From Kerstersia similis (lineage in GTDB: Bacteria > Pseudomonadota > Gammaproteobacteria > Burkholderiales > Burkholderiaceae_B): a DNA stretch of 52,369 bases. Shown here one piece after another: positions 34,263 to 45,073 of this stretch (position 1 is the first letter of the stretch; every line of letters starts with the position of its first letter). The stretch covers positions 1 through 52,369 of the forward strand of contig NZ_CBCSIQ010000029.1 of the NCBI RefSeq assembly GCF_965139615.1. The letters are read 5' to 3'. The position numbers and the translations under genes were made by a program. Under the pieces are notes generated by a model. The model had not been told where the DNA came from and ran no database searches. It saw only the letters and a list, made by a program, of their open reading frames with translations.

Positions 34263-35255
34263 ATGAAGATTATGATAGTTCACCGCAGCGGCGGTGAAGT
34301 GACGCGGCGGGTTCTGGGCGGTCTGCCTGTGACCTTGCTGCTGGCGGCCGGGCTGGTCGCGGCAGCGGCGCTGGGAGCGCTGGGCATGCGTTACTGGGAT
34401 GTACGTGGCGGCGTGCCGCGTGAACGTATTATGCCGCCTGAGCAGATTTTGCGCGATTCCGCCTTTCTGCGCGACAACGTAGGCATGCTGGCAGGCAAGG
34501 TTGGCGATCTGCAGGCGCGGTTGGCCACGCTGGATGGGTTGGGCCGACGCCTGGCCAACCGCGCTGGCCTGCGCGTGCCGGACGGCGAGTTTCATTCTGG
34601 CGCCACGGGTGGTGCCTTGAGCCCGGTGGATGGTGTCATGGATGACACGGATGGCGCTGCCGCCGCGCAGCGCTATAGTGCCGAAGACATCGGCCGCCTG
34701 CTGGATGAATTGCAACGCAAGCTCGAAGAGCAATCAGGCATGTACACCGTGCTGGATGCCGCGCTGACGCGCCAGGGCGCCGACATGGCGCGCATGCCCA
34801 CGCGCCAGCCGCTGGCGGAAAAATACCCTTACCTGTCCTCTTCCTATGGTTGGCGCCGCAACCCGGTGACGGGGCGGATGTCCATGCATGAAGGCCTGGA
34901 TTTCGCTGCGCCCTCGGGAACGCCCATCGTGGCGGCCTCCGGTGGGGTGGTCGTGGAATCCGGCTACCACAGCGCTTATGGCAACATGGTTGAAATCGAC
35001 CACGGCGATGGCCTGATCACCCGCTACGCGCATGCGCGCAAGCTGCTGGTGAAAAATGGCGATCTGGTGGCGCCGGGCCAGCAAATAGCGGAAGTCGGTT
35101 CGACGGGCCGCTCGACCGGGCCACATTTGCATTTCGAAGTCCGCATGGCCGGGCAGGCGTTGGACCCCAAGCTGTTTCTGGCTGCGAATGCATCTCAAAG
35201 CACTTTGGCGGGTATTTTGGACGAAGCCGGGAATAAGTCGTCCCGACTGCGTTAA
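34263..35255 (+). CDS. M23 family metallopeptidase (LytM domain)
   Basis: A 330-residue envelope protein. One membrane anchor at about residues 17-40 (LLLAAGLVAAAALGALGMRY), a coiled region to about 180, then an M23 domain: YGWRRNPVTGRMSMHEGLDF (first His/Asp zinc ligands), YGNMVEIDHGDGLITRYAHA and GPHLHFEVRMAG (HxH). All metal ligands seem present, so it is likely an active peptidoglycan endopeptidase. The ATG at 34263 is preceded by GGGAAG. It sits 50 bp before secA, with which it may be co-transcribed. Confidence 0.9.
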   Translation: MKIMIVHRSGGEVTRRVLGGLPVTLLLAAGLVAAAALGALGMRYWDVRGGVPRERIMPPEQILRDSAFLRDNVGMLAGKVGDLQARLATLDGLGRRLANRAGLRVPDGEFHSGATGGALSPVDGVMDDTDGAAAAQRYSAEDIGRLLDELQRKLEEQSGMYTVLDAALTRQGADMARMPTRQPLAEKYPYLSSSYGWRRNPVTGRMSMHEGLDFAAPSGTPIVAASGGVVVESGYHSAYGNMVEIDHGDGLITRYAHARKLLVKNGDLVAPGQQIAEVGSTGRSTGPHLHFEVRMAGQALDPKLFLAANASQSTLAGILDEAGNKSSRLR

Positions 35256-35305
35256 ACTGGGCTGTTTCCTTGTGCGGCGAGTCCGCTAACTGTGACCCCA
35301 CTCGC

Positions 35306-38020
<2,715 letters not shown>

Positions 38021-38370
38021 TGCCTGTGCAGTGACTGGAGTGTGAGTGTGTTCAGTGGCGCCTTGGGCGCTGCTGGATGGAAAGGCGTGAAAGGGGCAAA
38101 TGCCCGTTTCACGCCTTTTTTTACTGGTCTGGCGTGTTGGCCTTGCGTGGATTCAGGCCGTTTTGTTCGCGGGTGCCAAACGCCAGCGAGCCTAGGCCCT
38201 CCAGCTCATGCTGGGCGTGGCTGGCATGCCGGCAAAGGGGAGGGGGCGGGGCAGAGGGCCGATGCCGATGAGAGGCGCTGGGGGCCTCTCAAGGGCATGA
38301 CGGGCAGGGTGTGGATGACATGTTGCGGAGGCAGACACTGCGGGCAATGGCTGCCTGTGATGCGCGGGTG
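38021..38370. other. intergenic region secA / mgtE
   Basis: 350 bp between convergent genes. It holds the secA terminator (38081-38122) and a hairpin TGAGAGGC / GCCTCTCA at about 38269-38291 without a T run, 80 bp from the mgtE stop. No gene is seen. Confidence 0.5.
38081..38122 (+). terminator. terminator of secA
   Basis: 12-bp stem AAAGGCGTGAAA (38081-38092) / TTTCACGCCTTT (38107-38118), followed by a run of T to 38122. Confidence 0.85.
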
Positions 38371-39834
38371 TCAGACCAGGAAAATCGTCGCCAGCCCCAG
38401 GAAGATGAAAAATCCGAGACTGTCTGTTGCGAAGGTCAGGAGCACGGAAGAGCCCAGTGCCGGGTCTTTGCCGAAACGGGCGCGCACCATGGGCACGAGC
38501 ACCCCGACGCCAGCCCCGACAAGCATATTGCAGACCATGGCGCCCATCATGACCAGGGCAATGGAAATCTCGCCGGAGATGAACCACGCGAATCCGCCGG
38601 CCACCAGGCTGCCGCAGAGGCCGACCAGCAGGGTGACGCTGAGTTCCTTTTTGATCAGCCGCCAGACGTTGTCGGGCGTGACGCGGCCGACGGCAAGCGC
38701 ACGGATGATCATGGTCATGGTCTGGTTGCCCGAGTTGCCGCCGATACCGGCGACGATGGACATCAGGAAGGCCAGGATCACGATATGGCTGACCGTATCC
38801 TCGAAGCGCGATGCCACGATGGAGGCGATGGCGGCCGTACAGAGGTTGAGCAGCAGCCATGGCGCCCGGTTGCGCATGGCGGCGCGCATGGGGGCGAAGA
38901 TGTCTTCTTCCTGCATCCCGGCGCGTGACAGGGCTTGTTCGTCAGAGTCTTCGCGGATGACGTCCACGACATCCGCGATGGTCACGCGGCCAATGAGCCG
39001 GCCCTGGTCGTCGGTGACTGGGGCGGAAACCAGATCATAGCGCTCGAAGGCGCCAGCGGCTTCGGCGTCGGAGTCCGTTGGGCTGAGCGCCAGGAAATCC
39101 GGGCTCATGACATCGCGCACATCGGTTTCGGGTTCGGACACGAGCAGCCGGGTCAGCGGTAGCGTGCCCTGCAGGCGATCCTGGCGGTCAACGACAAAAA
39201 TCTGGTCCGTGTGATCGGGCAGTTCGCCCAGGCGGCGCAGATAGCGCAGCACGACCTCCAGGGTGACGTCCTCGCGCACGCGCACCATTTCGAAGTCCAT
39301 GATCGCGCCGACGCTATCCTCGGGATAGCCCATGGCGGTCAGCAGGCGGGCACGCTCTTCGTCCGTCAGTCCCTTCTGCACTTCAGCGACCACATCCGGG
39401 GGCAGGTCGGGGGCGATGTCGGCCAGCTCGTCGGCATCCATGTCGCTGGTCGCGGCAACGAGGTCCTGGCGATCCATCGCTTCAATCAGCGATTCCCGGA
39501 CCCAGTCGTCCACTTCCAGCAGCACATCCGCATCATGGCTGTGATCCACCAGCCCCCAGATGATCTGCCGTTCATCCTTGGGCAAGGACTCCAGGATGAA
39601 CGCAATATCCGCCGGGTGCAGTTCGTCCACCAGCTGCTTGATTTCTGCATCATGCTGCCGGTGCAGCAGATTCTCCATCAGGCCGGCACGGTCGTTTTCC
39701 GCATATTGGCGATGCGCCAGTTCGGACACCAGCTGCTGCCGGCGCAACAGGTCCTGTACCTGGCGCAGGGCAAGCTGGGCGTCCTCCGGATCCAGGCGGC
39801 GCGGCGCGGGGGGCGTACTGGTGGCTGTCGTCAT
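38371..39834 (-). CDS. mgtE: magnesium transporter MgtE
   Basis: A 487-residue Mg2+ channel. It has the N domain (helical superfamily, about residues 40-165, LHPADIAFILESLPKDER), a CBS pair (DVMSPDFLALSPTDSDAEAA; GRLIGRVTIADVVDVIRED), and five C-terminal membrane helices with the pore signature GIGGNSGNQTMTMIIRALAVG. CBS and N domains sense cytosolic Mg2+. It follows the thioesterase gene by 24 bp on the minus strand and is likely co-transcribed with it. Confidence 0.95.
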   Translation of the reverse strand: MTTATSTPPAPRRLDPEDAQLALRQVQDLLRRQQLVSELAHRQYAENDRAGLMENLLHRQHDAEIKQLVDELHPADIAFILESLPKDERQIIWGLVDHSHDADVLLEVDDWVRESLIEAMDRQDLVAATSDMDADELADIAPDLPPDVVAEVQKGLTDEERARLLTAMGYPEDSVGAIMDFEMVRVREDVTLEVVLRYLRRLGELPDHTDQIFVVDRQDRLQGTLPLTRLLVSEPETDVRDVMSPDFLALSPTDSDAEAAGAFERYDLVSAPVTDDQGRLIGRVTIADVVDVIREDSDEQALSRAGMQEEDIFAPMRAAMRNRAPWLLLNLCTAAIASIVASRFEDTVSHIVILAFLMSIVAGIGGNSGNQTMTMIIRALAVGRVTPDNVWRLIKKELSVTLLVGLCGSLVAGGFAWFISGEISIALVMMGAMVCNMLVGAGVGVLVPMVRARFGKDPALGSSVLLTFATDSLGFFIFLGLATIFLV

Positions 39835-39858
39835 TGATGGGGTTCCTGCTACGCGGGT

Positions 39859-40296
39859 TCAGGCCGTGGGCAGCTTGCGCTTCTTGCCAGCTTCGTCCAT
39901 GGCGACATAGGTTAACGTCGCTTCCGTGACCTTGACGATATCGCCGATGAGGCGCCGTTGTGCGAAAACATCGACGCGCACGGTCACGGAAGTGGTGCCG
40001 ATCCGGGTGATTTCGGCATAAAAGGCGAGCAGATCGCCAACCCCGACGGGCTGGCGGAATTGCATGGCATTGATGGCCACGGTGCCGACGCGCCCTTGGG
40101 CGAGCTGTGCCGCCACAATGGCGCCGGCCACGTCGATATGGGACATGATCCAGCCGCCGAATACATCGCCGTAGTAATTGGCGTCAGCCGGCATGGGGAC
40201 GACGCGCAGGGTAGCGTGCTTGCCTTCGGGCCAGTCGGGCAGGGTTTCTACGCCGGGATTGGGCGCTGCCGGATGCTGGGAGGGGGTGATGCTCAT
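39859..40296 (-). CDS. acyl-CoA thioesterase, YciA-like hotdog
   Basis: A 145-residue single hotdog-fold protein. NYYGDVFGGWIMSHIDVAGA carries the catalytic Asp of the YciA/cytosolic acyl-CoA hydrolase group; NAMQFRQPVGVGDLLAFYAE and VTEATLTYVAMDEAGKKR follow the same group. It hydrolyses acyl-CoAs of broad chain length. The ATG at 40296 is chosen because the family N-terminus starts shortly after it. It lies directly upstream of mgtE. Confidence 0.88.
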   Translation of the reverse strand: MSITPSQHPAAPNPGVETLPDWPEGKHATLRVVPMPADANYYGDVFGGWIMSHIDVAGAIVAAQLAQGRVGTVAINAMQFRQPVGVGDLLAFYAEITRIGTTSVTVRVDVFAQRRLIGDIVKVTEATLTYVAMDEAGKKRKLPTA

Positions 40297-40624
40297 GATG
40301 CCAGAAGTCCTTCTCGACTTGTTTGAAAAATGGTGGCGATTATGCAGGAACGGTCTGTCTCCGACGAGGGCTGCGCAAAGACCGGGAAGGGTGCTTGCGC
40401 CCGAAACGGGGGCGGCGGCCGGTATGGCCTGCACGGGTCACGCCATGGCATGCGCGGCCTGTCATGCCTGCAGGATGCGATGCTTTGCGGGAAAACCGTG
40501 ATGATAGCCCCCATGGACGTTTCGGGGCGAGCGGAACCGTGCATCCGGGAGGTGGTGCGGCTTGTCGTTGCGGCGGGCCGGTGAGCCATTCATTGCTGGG
40601 TTCCGGTCCGCCGCCGCTGCAAGC
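40297..40624. other. intergenic region M20 / thioesterase
   Basis: 328 bp between two minus-strand genes. No gene, hairpin or strong promoter stands out; the thioesterase promoter should lie here. Confidence 0.4.
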
Positions 40625-41833
40625 TCAGGCTTGCGCCGCAGGCGTCAGCCGTTGCTGTGCCAGCGCGACCCAGGCCGAAGCGCCGACAGGGATGAGGTCA
40701 TCGTTGAAGTCATAGCTGTCGTTGTGCAGCAGGCAAGGGCCTTCACCGTGGCCTCCGCTGCGGTGGCTGCCATCGCCGGCGCCGAGCCAGAAATAGCATC
40801 CTGGCCGGGCGCGCAGCATGTAGGCGAAATCCTCGGACGCCATGGATGGCCTGACGGCATCGTTGACCTTGGCCGCGCCGGCAATGCTCTTGAGCGCCTG
40901 GGCGCAGAATGCGGCTTCGCCCGGATCGTTGATGGTGGCGGGGTAGGTGCGGTGGAATTTCAGCCGTCCGACGCAATTGAAGGCGGCGGCGATCTGCTCC
41001 GTGATGGTCTGCATGCGTTGCTCGACCATGTCCGTCATGCTGTCGGCATAGGTGCGCACGGTGCCGCTTACCACGGCATGCGTAGGAATGATGTTGTCCG
41101 CGCTGCCGGTATGGATCTGGGTAATGCTCAGCACGGCGGTATCCAGCGGGTTGCGGTTGCGCGAGATGATGGTTTGCAGGGCCTGGGCGATCTGCACGGC
41201 AGGCATGATCGGATCCACGCCCAGGTGCGGCATGGCGGCATGGGTGCCCTTGCCGTCGATGTGGATCTGGAACTCGGCACAGGAGGCCATGATGGGGCCG
41301 GCGCACACGCCGAATTCGCCTGCCGGCAGGCCGGGCCAGTTATGCATGCCGAAGACCGCTTCCACAGGAAAACGCTCGAACAGGCCATCCTCCATCATGC
41401 GTCGGGCGCCGGCGCCGCCTTCTTCGGCGGGTTGGAAAATGACGTGCACAATCCCGTCGAAATCGCGTGTCTGCGCCAGGTAGCGGGTGGCAGCCAGCAG
41501 CATGGTGGTGTGGCCATCGTGGCCGCAGGCATGCATGCGGCCGGCGTAAGTGCTGGCGTGGCCGAACTGGTTGGCTTCCTGCATGGGCAGTGCGTCGATA
41601 TCGGCACGCAGGCCGATGGCGCGGGTGCTGTTGCCGCGTTTGCCGCGAATGGTGCCGACTACCCCTGTGCTGGCCAGGCCGCTGGTGGTTTCCACGCCCC
41701 ATTGTTGCAGCAGTGACTGGATCAGCGCCGAGGTGCGCCTTTCTTCGTAGCTCAGTTCAGGATGGGCATGGATGTCCCGGCGGATATCGCGGAATTCACC
41801 GTGCCAGTCTTTTAGCTCGGGAATGATGTTCAT
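40625..41833 (-). CDS. M20 family amidohydrolase (hippurate hydrolase-like)
   Basis: A 402-residue metallo-amidohydrolase of the M20D group. Metal sites: MHACGHDGHTTMLLAA, then FQPAEEGGAGARRMMEDGLF with the catalytic Glu, FGMHNWPGLPAGEFG, and the late MASEDFAYMLRARPG. These enzymes cleave N-acyl amino acids, including hippurate and IAA conjugates; the substrate here is not determinable. The ATG at 41833 has AGGAAC upstream and overlaps the stop of the inositol-monophosphatase-like gene by 4 bp. Confidence 0.9.
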   Translation of the reverse strand: MNIIPELKDWHGEFRDIRRDIHAHPELSYEERRTSALIQSLLQQWGVETTSGLASTGVVGTIRGKRGNSTRAIGLRADIDALPMQEANQFGHASTYAGRMHACGHDGHTTMLLAATRYLAQTRDFDGIVHVIFQPAEEGGAGARRMMEDGLFERFPVEAVFGMHNWPGLPAGEFGVCAGPIMASCAEFQIHIDGKGTHAAMPHLGVDPIMPAVQIAQALQTIISRNRNPLDTAVLSITQIHTGSADNIIPTHAVVSGTVRTYADSMTDMVEQRMQTITEQIAAAFNCVGRLKFHRTYPATINDPGEAAFCAQALKSIAGAAKVNDAVRPSMASEDFAYMLRARPGCYFWLGAGDGSHRSGGHGEGPCLLHNDSYDFNDDLIPVGASAWVALAQQRLTPAAQA

Positions 41834-42732
41834 GGCTGTTCCTGGTTGCATGCGCCGGGCCCGCTGGCCGGGTTGGCATGGTCGAGATGGGGGGCGACAA
41901 GCGCCTGCAGGCTGCGCGCGACGGCTTTGTTCCCAGCTACGATATTACCGCTGCGGGCCCAGGGCTCGCGTCCGTACATATCGTCGGCCAGCCCGCCAGC
42001 CTCACGCACCAGCAAGGTGCCCGCTGCCACATCCCAGGGGGCCAGGCCCATTTCCCAGTAGCCATCGAAACGGCCGCAGGCGGTCCAGGCCAGATCCAGC
42101 GCAGCGGCGCCGATGCGGCGGATGCCGCGAGTGGCATGGATGGCGTCGTGCAGCATGGGCATGTACTGCGCTTCGAAAGAAAAGTCCCGGAACGGGAAAC
42201 CGGTGGCCAGCACCGACTGCTCCAGGGACGGCGAACGTGACACGTTGATGCGCCGCCCGTTGAGCCATGCACCTATGCCTTGCACTGCGGTGAACAGCTC
42301 TTCGCGGTTGGGGTCATAGACCACGGCAACAATCGGATTTTCCTGGTTGCCTGTCTCCGTGTCGTCATGGGCGATCAGCGCAATGGAAACGGCATAGTGG
42401 GGAATGCCGTGCAGGTAGTTGGTCGTGCCATCCAGCGGGTCTATGCACCAGGTGGCCTTGCCTTCCGGGCGGCCGCCGGTTTCTTCGGCAACGATGCCGA
42501 AATCCGGCGTCCGCTCGCGCAGCACGCTGATGATGGCGGCTTCGGCTTCCCGGTCCGCTTGGGATACCAGGTCGTTCTGGGCCTTGTGGTCAATGACCAG
42601 ATCGCTGCGGCGGTGTGAATAGGCCTGCAGGATCGCGGCGCCTGCATGAGCGGCGCTAACCGCAGTGTCTATGGCTTCGCTCAGGGCGCGCAGCGAGAGG
42701 AGATCCGGCAGGTCGGGAAAAGAGGTCTTCAT
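41830..42732 (-). CDS. inositol monophosphatase family protein
   Basis: A 300-residue phosphatase of the SuhB/IMPase superfamily. Metal-site motifs: EETGG in the first third, WCIDPLDGTTNYLHGIPHYA, and APWDVAAGTLLVREAGG near the end. Members dephosphorylate inositol phosphate, PAP or other sugar phosphates. It ends overlapping the M20 amidohydrolase, so the two form an operon. A genuine suhB identity is possible but not proven. Confidence 0.88.
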   Translation of the reverse strand: MKTSFPDLPDLLSLRALSEAIDTAVSAAHAGAAILQAYSHRRSDLVIDHKAQNDLVSQADREAEAAIISVLRERTPDFGIVAEETGGRPEGKATWCIDPLDGTTNYLHGIPHYAVSIALIAHDDTETGNQENPIVAVVYDPNREELFTAVQGIGAWLNGRRINVSRSPSLEQSVLATGFPFRDFSFEAQYMPMLHDAIHATRGIRRIGAAALDLAWTACGRFDGYWEMGLAPWDVAAGTLLVREAGGLADDMYGREPWARSGNIVAGNKAVARSLQALVAPHLDHANPASGPGACNQEQP

Positions 42733-42814
42733 GCTTCACTCATCCAGGAAAGGCGGCCGGCGCGGTGGCTGGCAGTAATATTCATTATTCCATGCGGAAG
42801 TCTATCCCTTTTAC

Positions 42815-44695
42815 ATGTCTTCTTCGTATCAAGCATTAAAGTCGGCCCGGCCGGACCTGGATTCAGCCGGTCTGCCCTACAGTTCCGACTATGGCGATAT
42901 CTACCATGCCGCACAAGGCTCGCTGGCTCAGGCGCGGCATGTCTTTCTGGCAGGGAATGGCTTGCCCCGGCGCTGGGCCGGGCGCGAGCGCTTTGTCGTG
43001 TGTGAAACGGGGTTTGGCCTGGGCGGCAACTTTCTGGCGCTGTGGCAGGCCTGGCGCGCCGATCCGTCGCGCTGCCGGCGTTTGCATGTCGTGTCTCTGG
43101 AAGCGCACCCCTTCACCCATGACGGTTTGGCAGCCATGTGGCGCGCCAGCCTGGCGCCCGAGTTAAGAGCGCTGGCGAACGAGTTGCTGGCCCAATGGCC
43201 GGAGCCATTGCCTGGGTTGCACCGGCTGGAATTCGAAGCGGGTGCGCTGACGTTGACACTGGGTTTCGGGCAGGCTTTGGTCTTGGCACCGCGCCTGGAA
43301 GCGCGTGTGGATGCCTATTTTTTTGATGGATTTTCTCCGGCGCGCAACCCGGAAATGTGGTCGCCCCATTTGTTCCGGCGCCTTGCGCGAATGGCTGCGC
43401 CGGATGCGACACTGGCAACCTGGTGCAGCGCCGGCCATGTGCGCCGGGCCATGGAAGATGCCGGTTTCCTGGTCGAGCGCCGGCCGGGGCTGCATGGCAA
43501 ACGGCATATGGTCGCAGGCGTGCGCCGGGCGCTGCGCACACCGGGCAAGGCGCATTTGCCTCAGCCTCATCAGGGGGCGCGTACTGCCTTGATCATCGGC
43601 GGCGGGCCGGCGGGCGCTGGCATGGCTCATGCGTTGGCCTTGCGTGGCTGGCAGGCAAGCGTCGTGGATCCTGCGCCGGTTCTGGCCGGTGGGGTGCACC
43701 AAGGGCATGTGGCGGCTGCCTGCGTTCCGCTGATTGCGCGTGATGACAATCCGCGTGCCCGGCTGGCGCGTGCGGGCAACCTGAGAACCTGGGCGCGCTG
43801 GTCCGGTTTGGGGGAGGCGGCAGCGCCATTGCGCTGTGGCGCACTGCAAATGCAACGGCTGGAAGGCCGGGCCGGAGACCCCAGGGAAGCCTTGGCTGCC
43901 TTGGCGTTTCCGGAAACCTGGGTGCGCTGGATGGAACAGGAGGAAGCCAGTGAACGCGCCGGCTTGCACGTGAGCCAGGGCGGGGTGTATTTCGCATCAG
44001 GCATGTTGGTGCGCCCACCGGAATTGCTGGGCGCCTTGTTGCGCACACCGGGCATTGTCCCGGTGCAGGCTAGTGTTGCCGGGTTGCAGCACACCCAGCA
44101 GGGCTGGCAGGCCATGGGGCAGGACGGGCAGATACTGGCGGAAGGCGCCATCCTGGTCATGGCCGGCGCGGCGGCATCATGGCCTTTGCTACAGCAGGCC
44201 GGATTGACAGAGCAGGCTGCGCCACGGTTGGCGGGCCTGCAGCCGACGGGCGGGGCGATTGCCGCCTGGCCGTCGGCAAGACTGGGTGGCGGCCCGGCGT
44301 GCGTCTTGGGCGCCGAAGGCTATGTGCTGCCCGCGTTGGAAGGCCGCTGTGTGCTGGGCAGCACCTATGAAGAAGACGGCGCCGCCTGGGACAGGCTGGC
44401 GCGGCGTCGCGCCATTGCGGAAAAAATGCCGGCCATGCTGGCTGATGCACGCCTGGGCGTATCGGATGGAACGGAAACCTGGTGGATGGGGGATTGGTCC
44501 GGCTGGCGGGCGGTCGTCCCTGGCCGCCTGCCGGTCTTCGGGCCAGTGCCGCAGCTGCCGGATGCCTGGGTCGCGACCGCATTCGGATCTCGCGGATTTT
44601 CGTGGGCGGCCCTGGCAGGCGATGTGCTGGCAGCGCATCTGGAGGGCGAGCCTTTGCCCCTGGAACGCGATCTGCTGGAAACTATCAGGCCCTGA
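42815..44695 (+). CDS. mnmC: bifunctional tRNA mnm5s2U biosynthesis protein MnmC
   Basis: A 626-residue enzyme. The N-terminal methyltransferase has FVVCETGFGLGGNFLALW (SAM site) and DAYFFDGFSPARNPEMWSPH, the MnmD hallmark. The C-terminal FAD oxidoreductase starts near residue 250 with ALIIGGGPAGAGMAHALAL and ends with ATAFGSRGFSWAALAGDVLA. It converts cmnm5(s2)U34 to mnm5(s2)U34 in tRNA-Lys, tRNA-Glu and others. It is divergent from the inositol-monophosphatase-like gene. A tRNA-Lys(UUU) gene, one of its substrates, lies about 2.8 kb downstream. Confidence 0.95.
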   Translation: MSSSYQALKSARPDLDSAGLPYSSDYGDIYHAAQGSLAQARHVFLAGNGLPRRWAGRERFVVCETGFGLGGNFLALWQAWRADPSRCRRLHVVSLEAHPFTHDGLAAMWRASLAPELRALANELLAQWPEPLPGLHRLEFEAGALTLTLGFGQALVLAPRLEARVDAYFFDGFSPARNPEMWSPHLFRRLARMAAPDATLATWCSAGHVRRAMEDAGFLVERRPGLHGKRHMVAGVRRALRTPGKAHLPQPHQGARTALIIGGGPAGAGMAHALALRGWQASVVDPAPVLAGGVHQGHVAAACVPLIARDDNPRARLARAGNLRTWARWSGLGEAAAPLRCGALQMQRLEGRAGDPREALAALAFPETWVRWMEQEEASERAGLHVSQGGVYFASGMLVRPPELLGALLRTPGIVPVQASVAGLQHTQQGWQAMGQDGQILAEGAILVMAGAAASWPLLQQAGLTEQAAPRLAGLQPTGGAIAAWPSARLGGGPACVLGAEGYVLPALEGRCVLGSTYEEDGAAWDRLARRRAIAEKMPAMLADARLGVSDGTETWWMGDWSGWRAVVPGRLPVFGPVPQLPDAWVATAFGSRGFSWAALAGDVLAAHLEGEPLPLERDLLETIRP

Positions 44696-45073
44696 TTGCG
44701 CAAGTGGCAGCAATCGGAACGGGTGGAATCCCGCAGCCAGGGAAGGTTTCAGCGGAAGATTGGACCATCACGGCGCGCCCAAGGTAACTGTATGTATCAG
44801 TGGCGGATTCTGTACCTCGCGGCGGGGCGAGTGACGCTTAGTGCTGGAGATCATGAGCTTTTCCTCGGGAAACCGGAGAGGAAAAGGGCAAGGCGGACTG
44901 AAAAAAGGCCAGGATTTTAGTTCGAAAATATCGGAGTGAGTTTATTTCGCCGCGCAAATCCGTCAGAATAGTGGCTTTTGAAGCTATTTAGGCCTTCGGG
45001 CGAATGGTCGGGTGCGCGGAATCCCTCCCGGGAGGCCGCGTGCGGCCGTTTGCGCGTGGCCGGGGGATGCTCA
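44696..45073. other. intergenic region mnmC / GH31-like gene
   Basis: 378 bp. It is richer in A/T toward 44900-44980 and probably holds the promoter of the GH31-like gene, but no good -35/-10 pair is evident. A TTG at 44978 is in frame with the GH31-like gene and could be an alternative start. Confidence 0.4.

Noticed and set aside
44710..44760. A cobalamin-riboswitch-like patch (GGAACGGGTGGAATCCCGCAG) after mnmC
   Set aside because: Only a fragment resembles the core; the rest of the riboswitch elements and a B12-related gene are missing.
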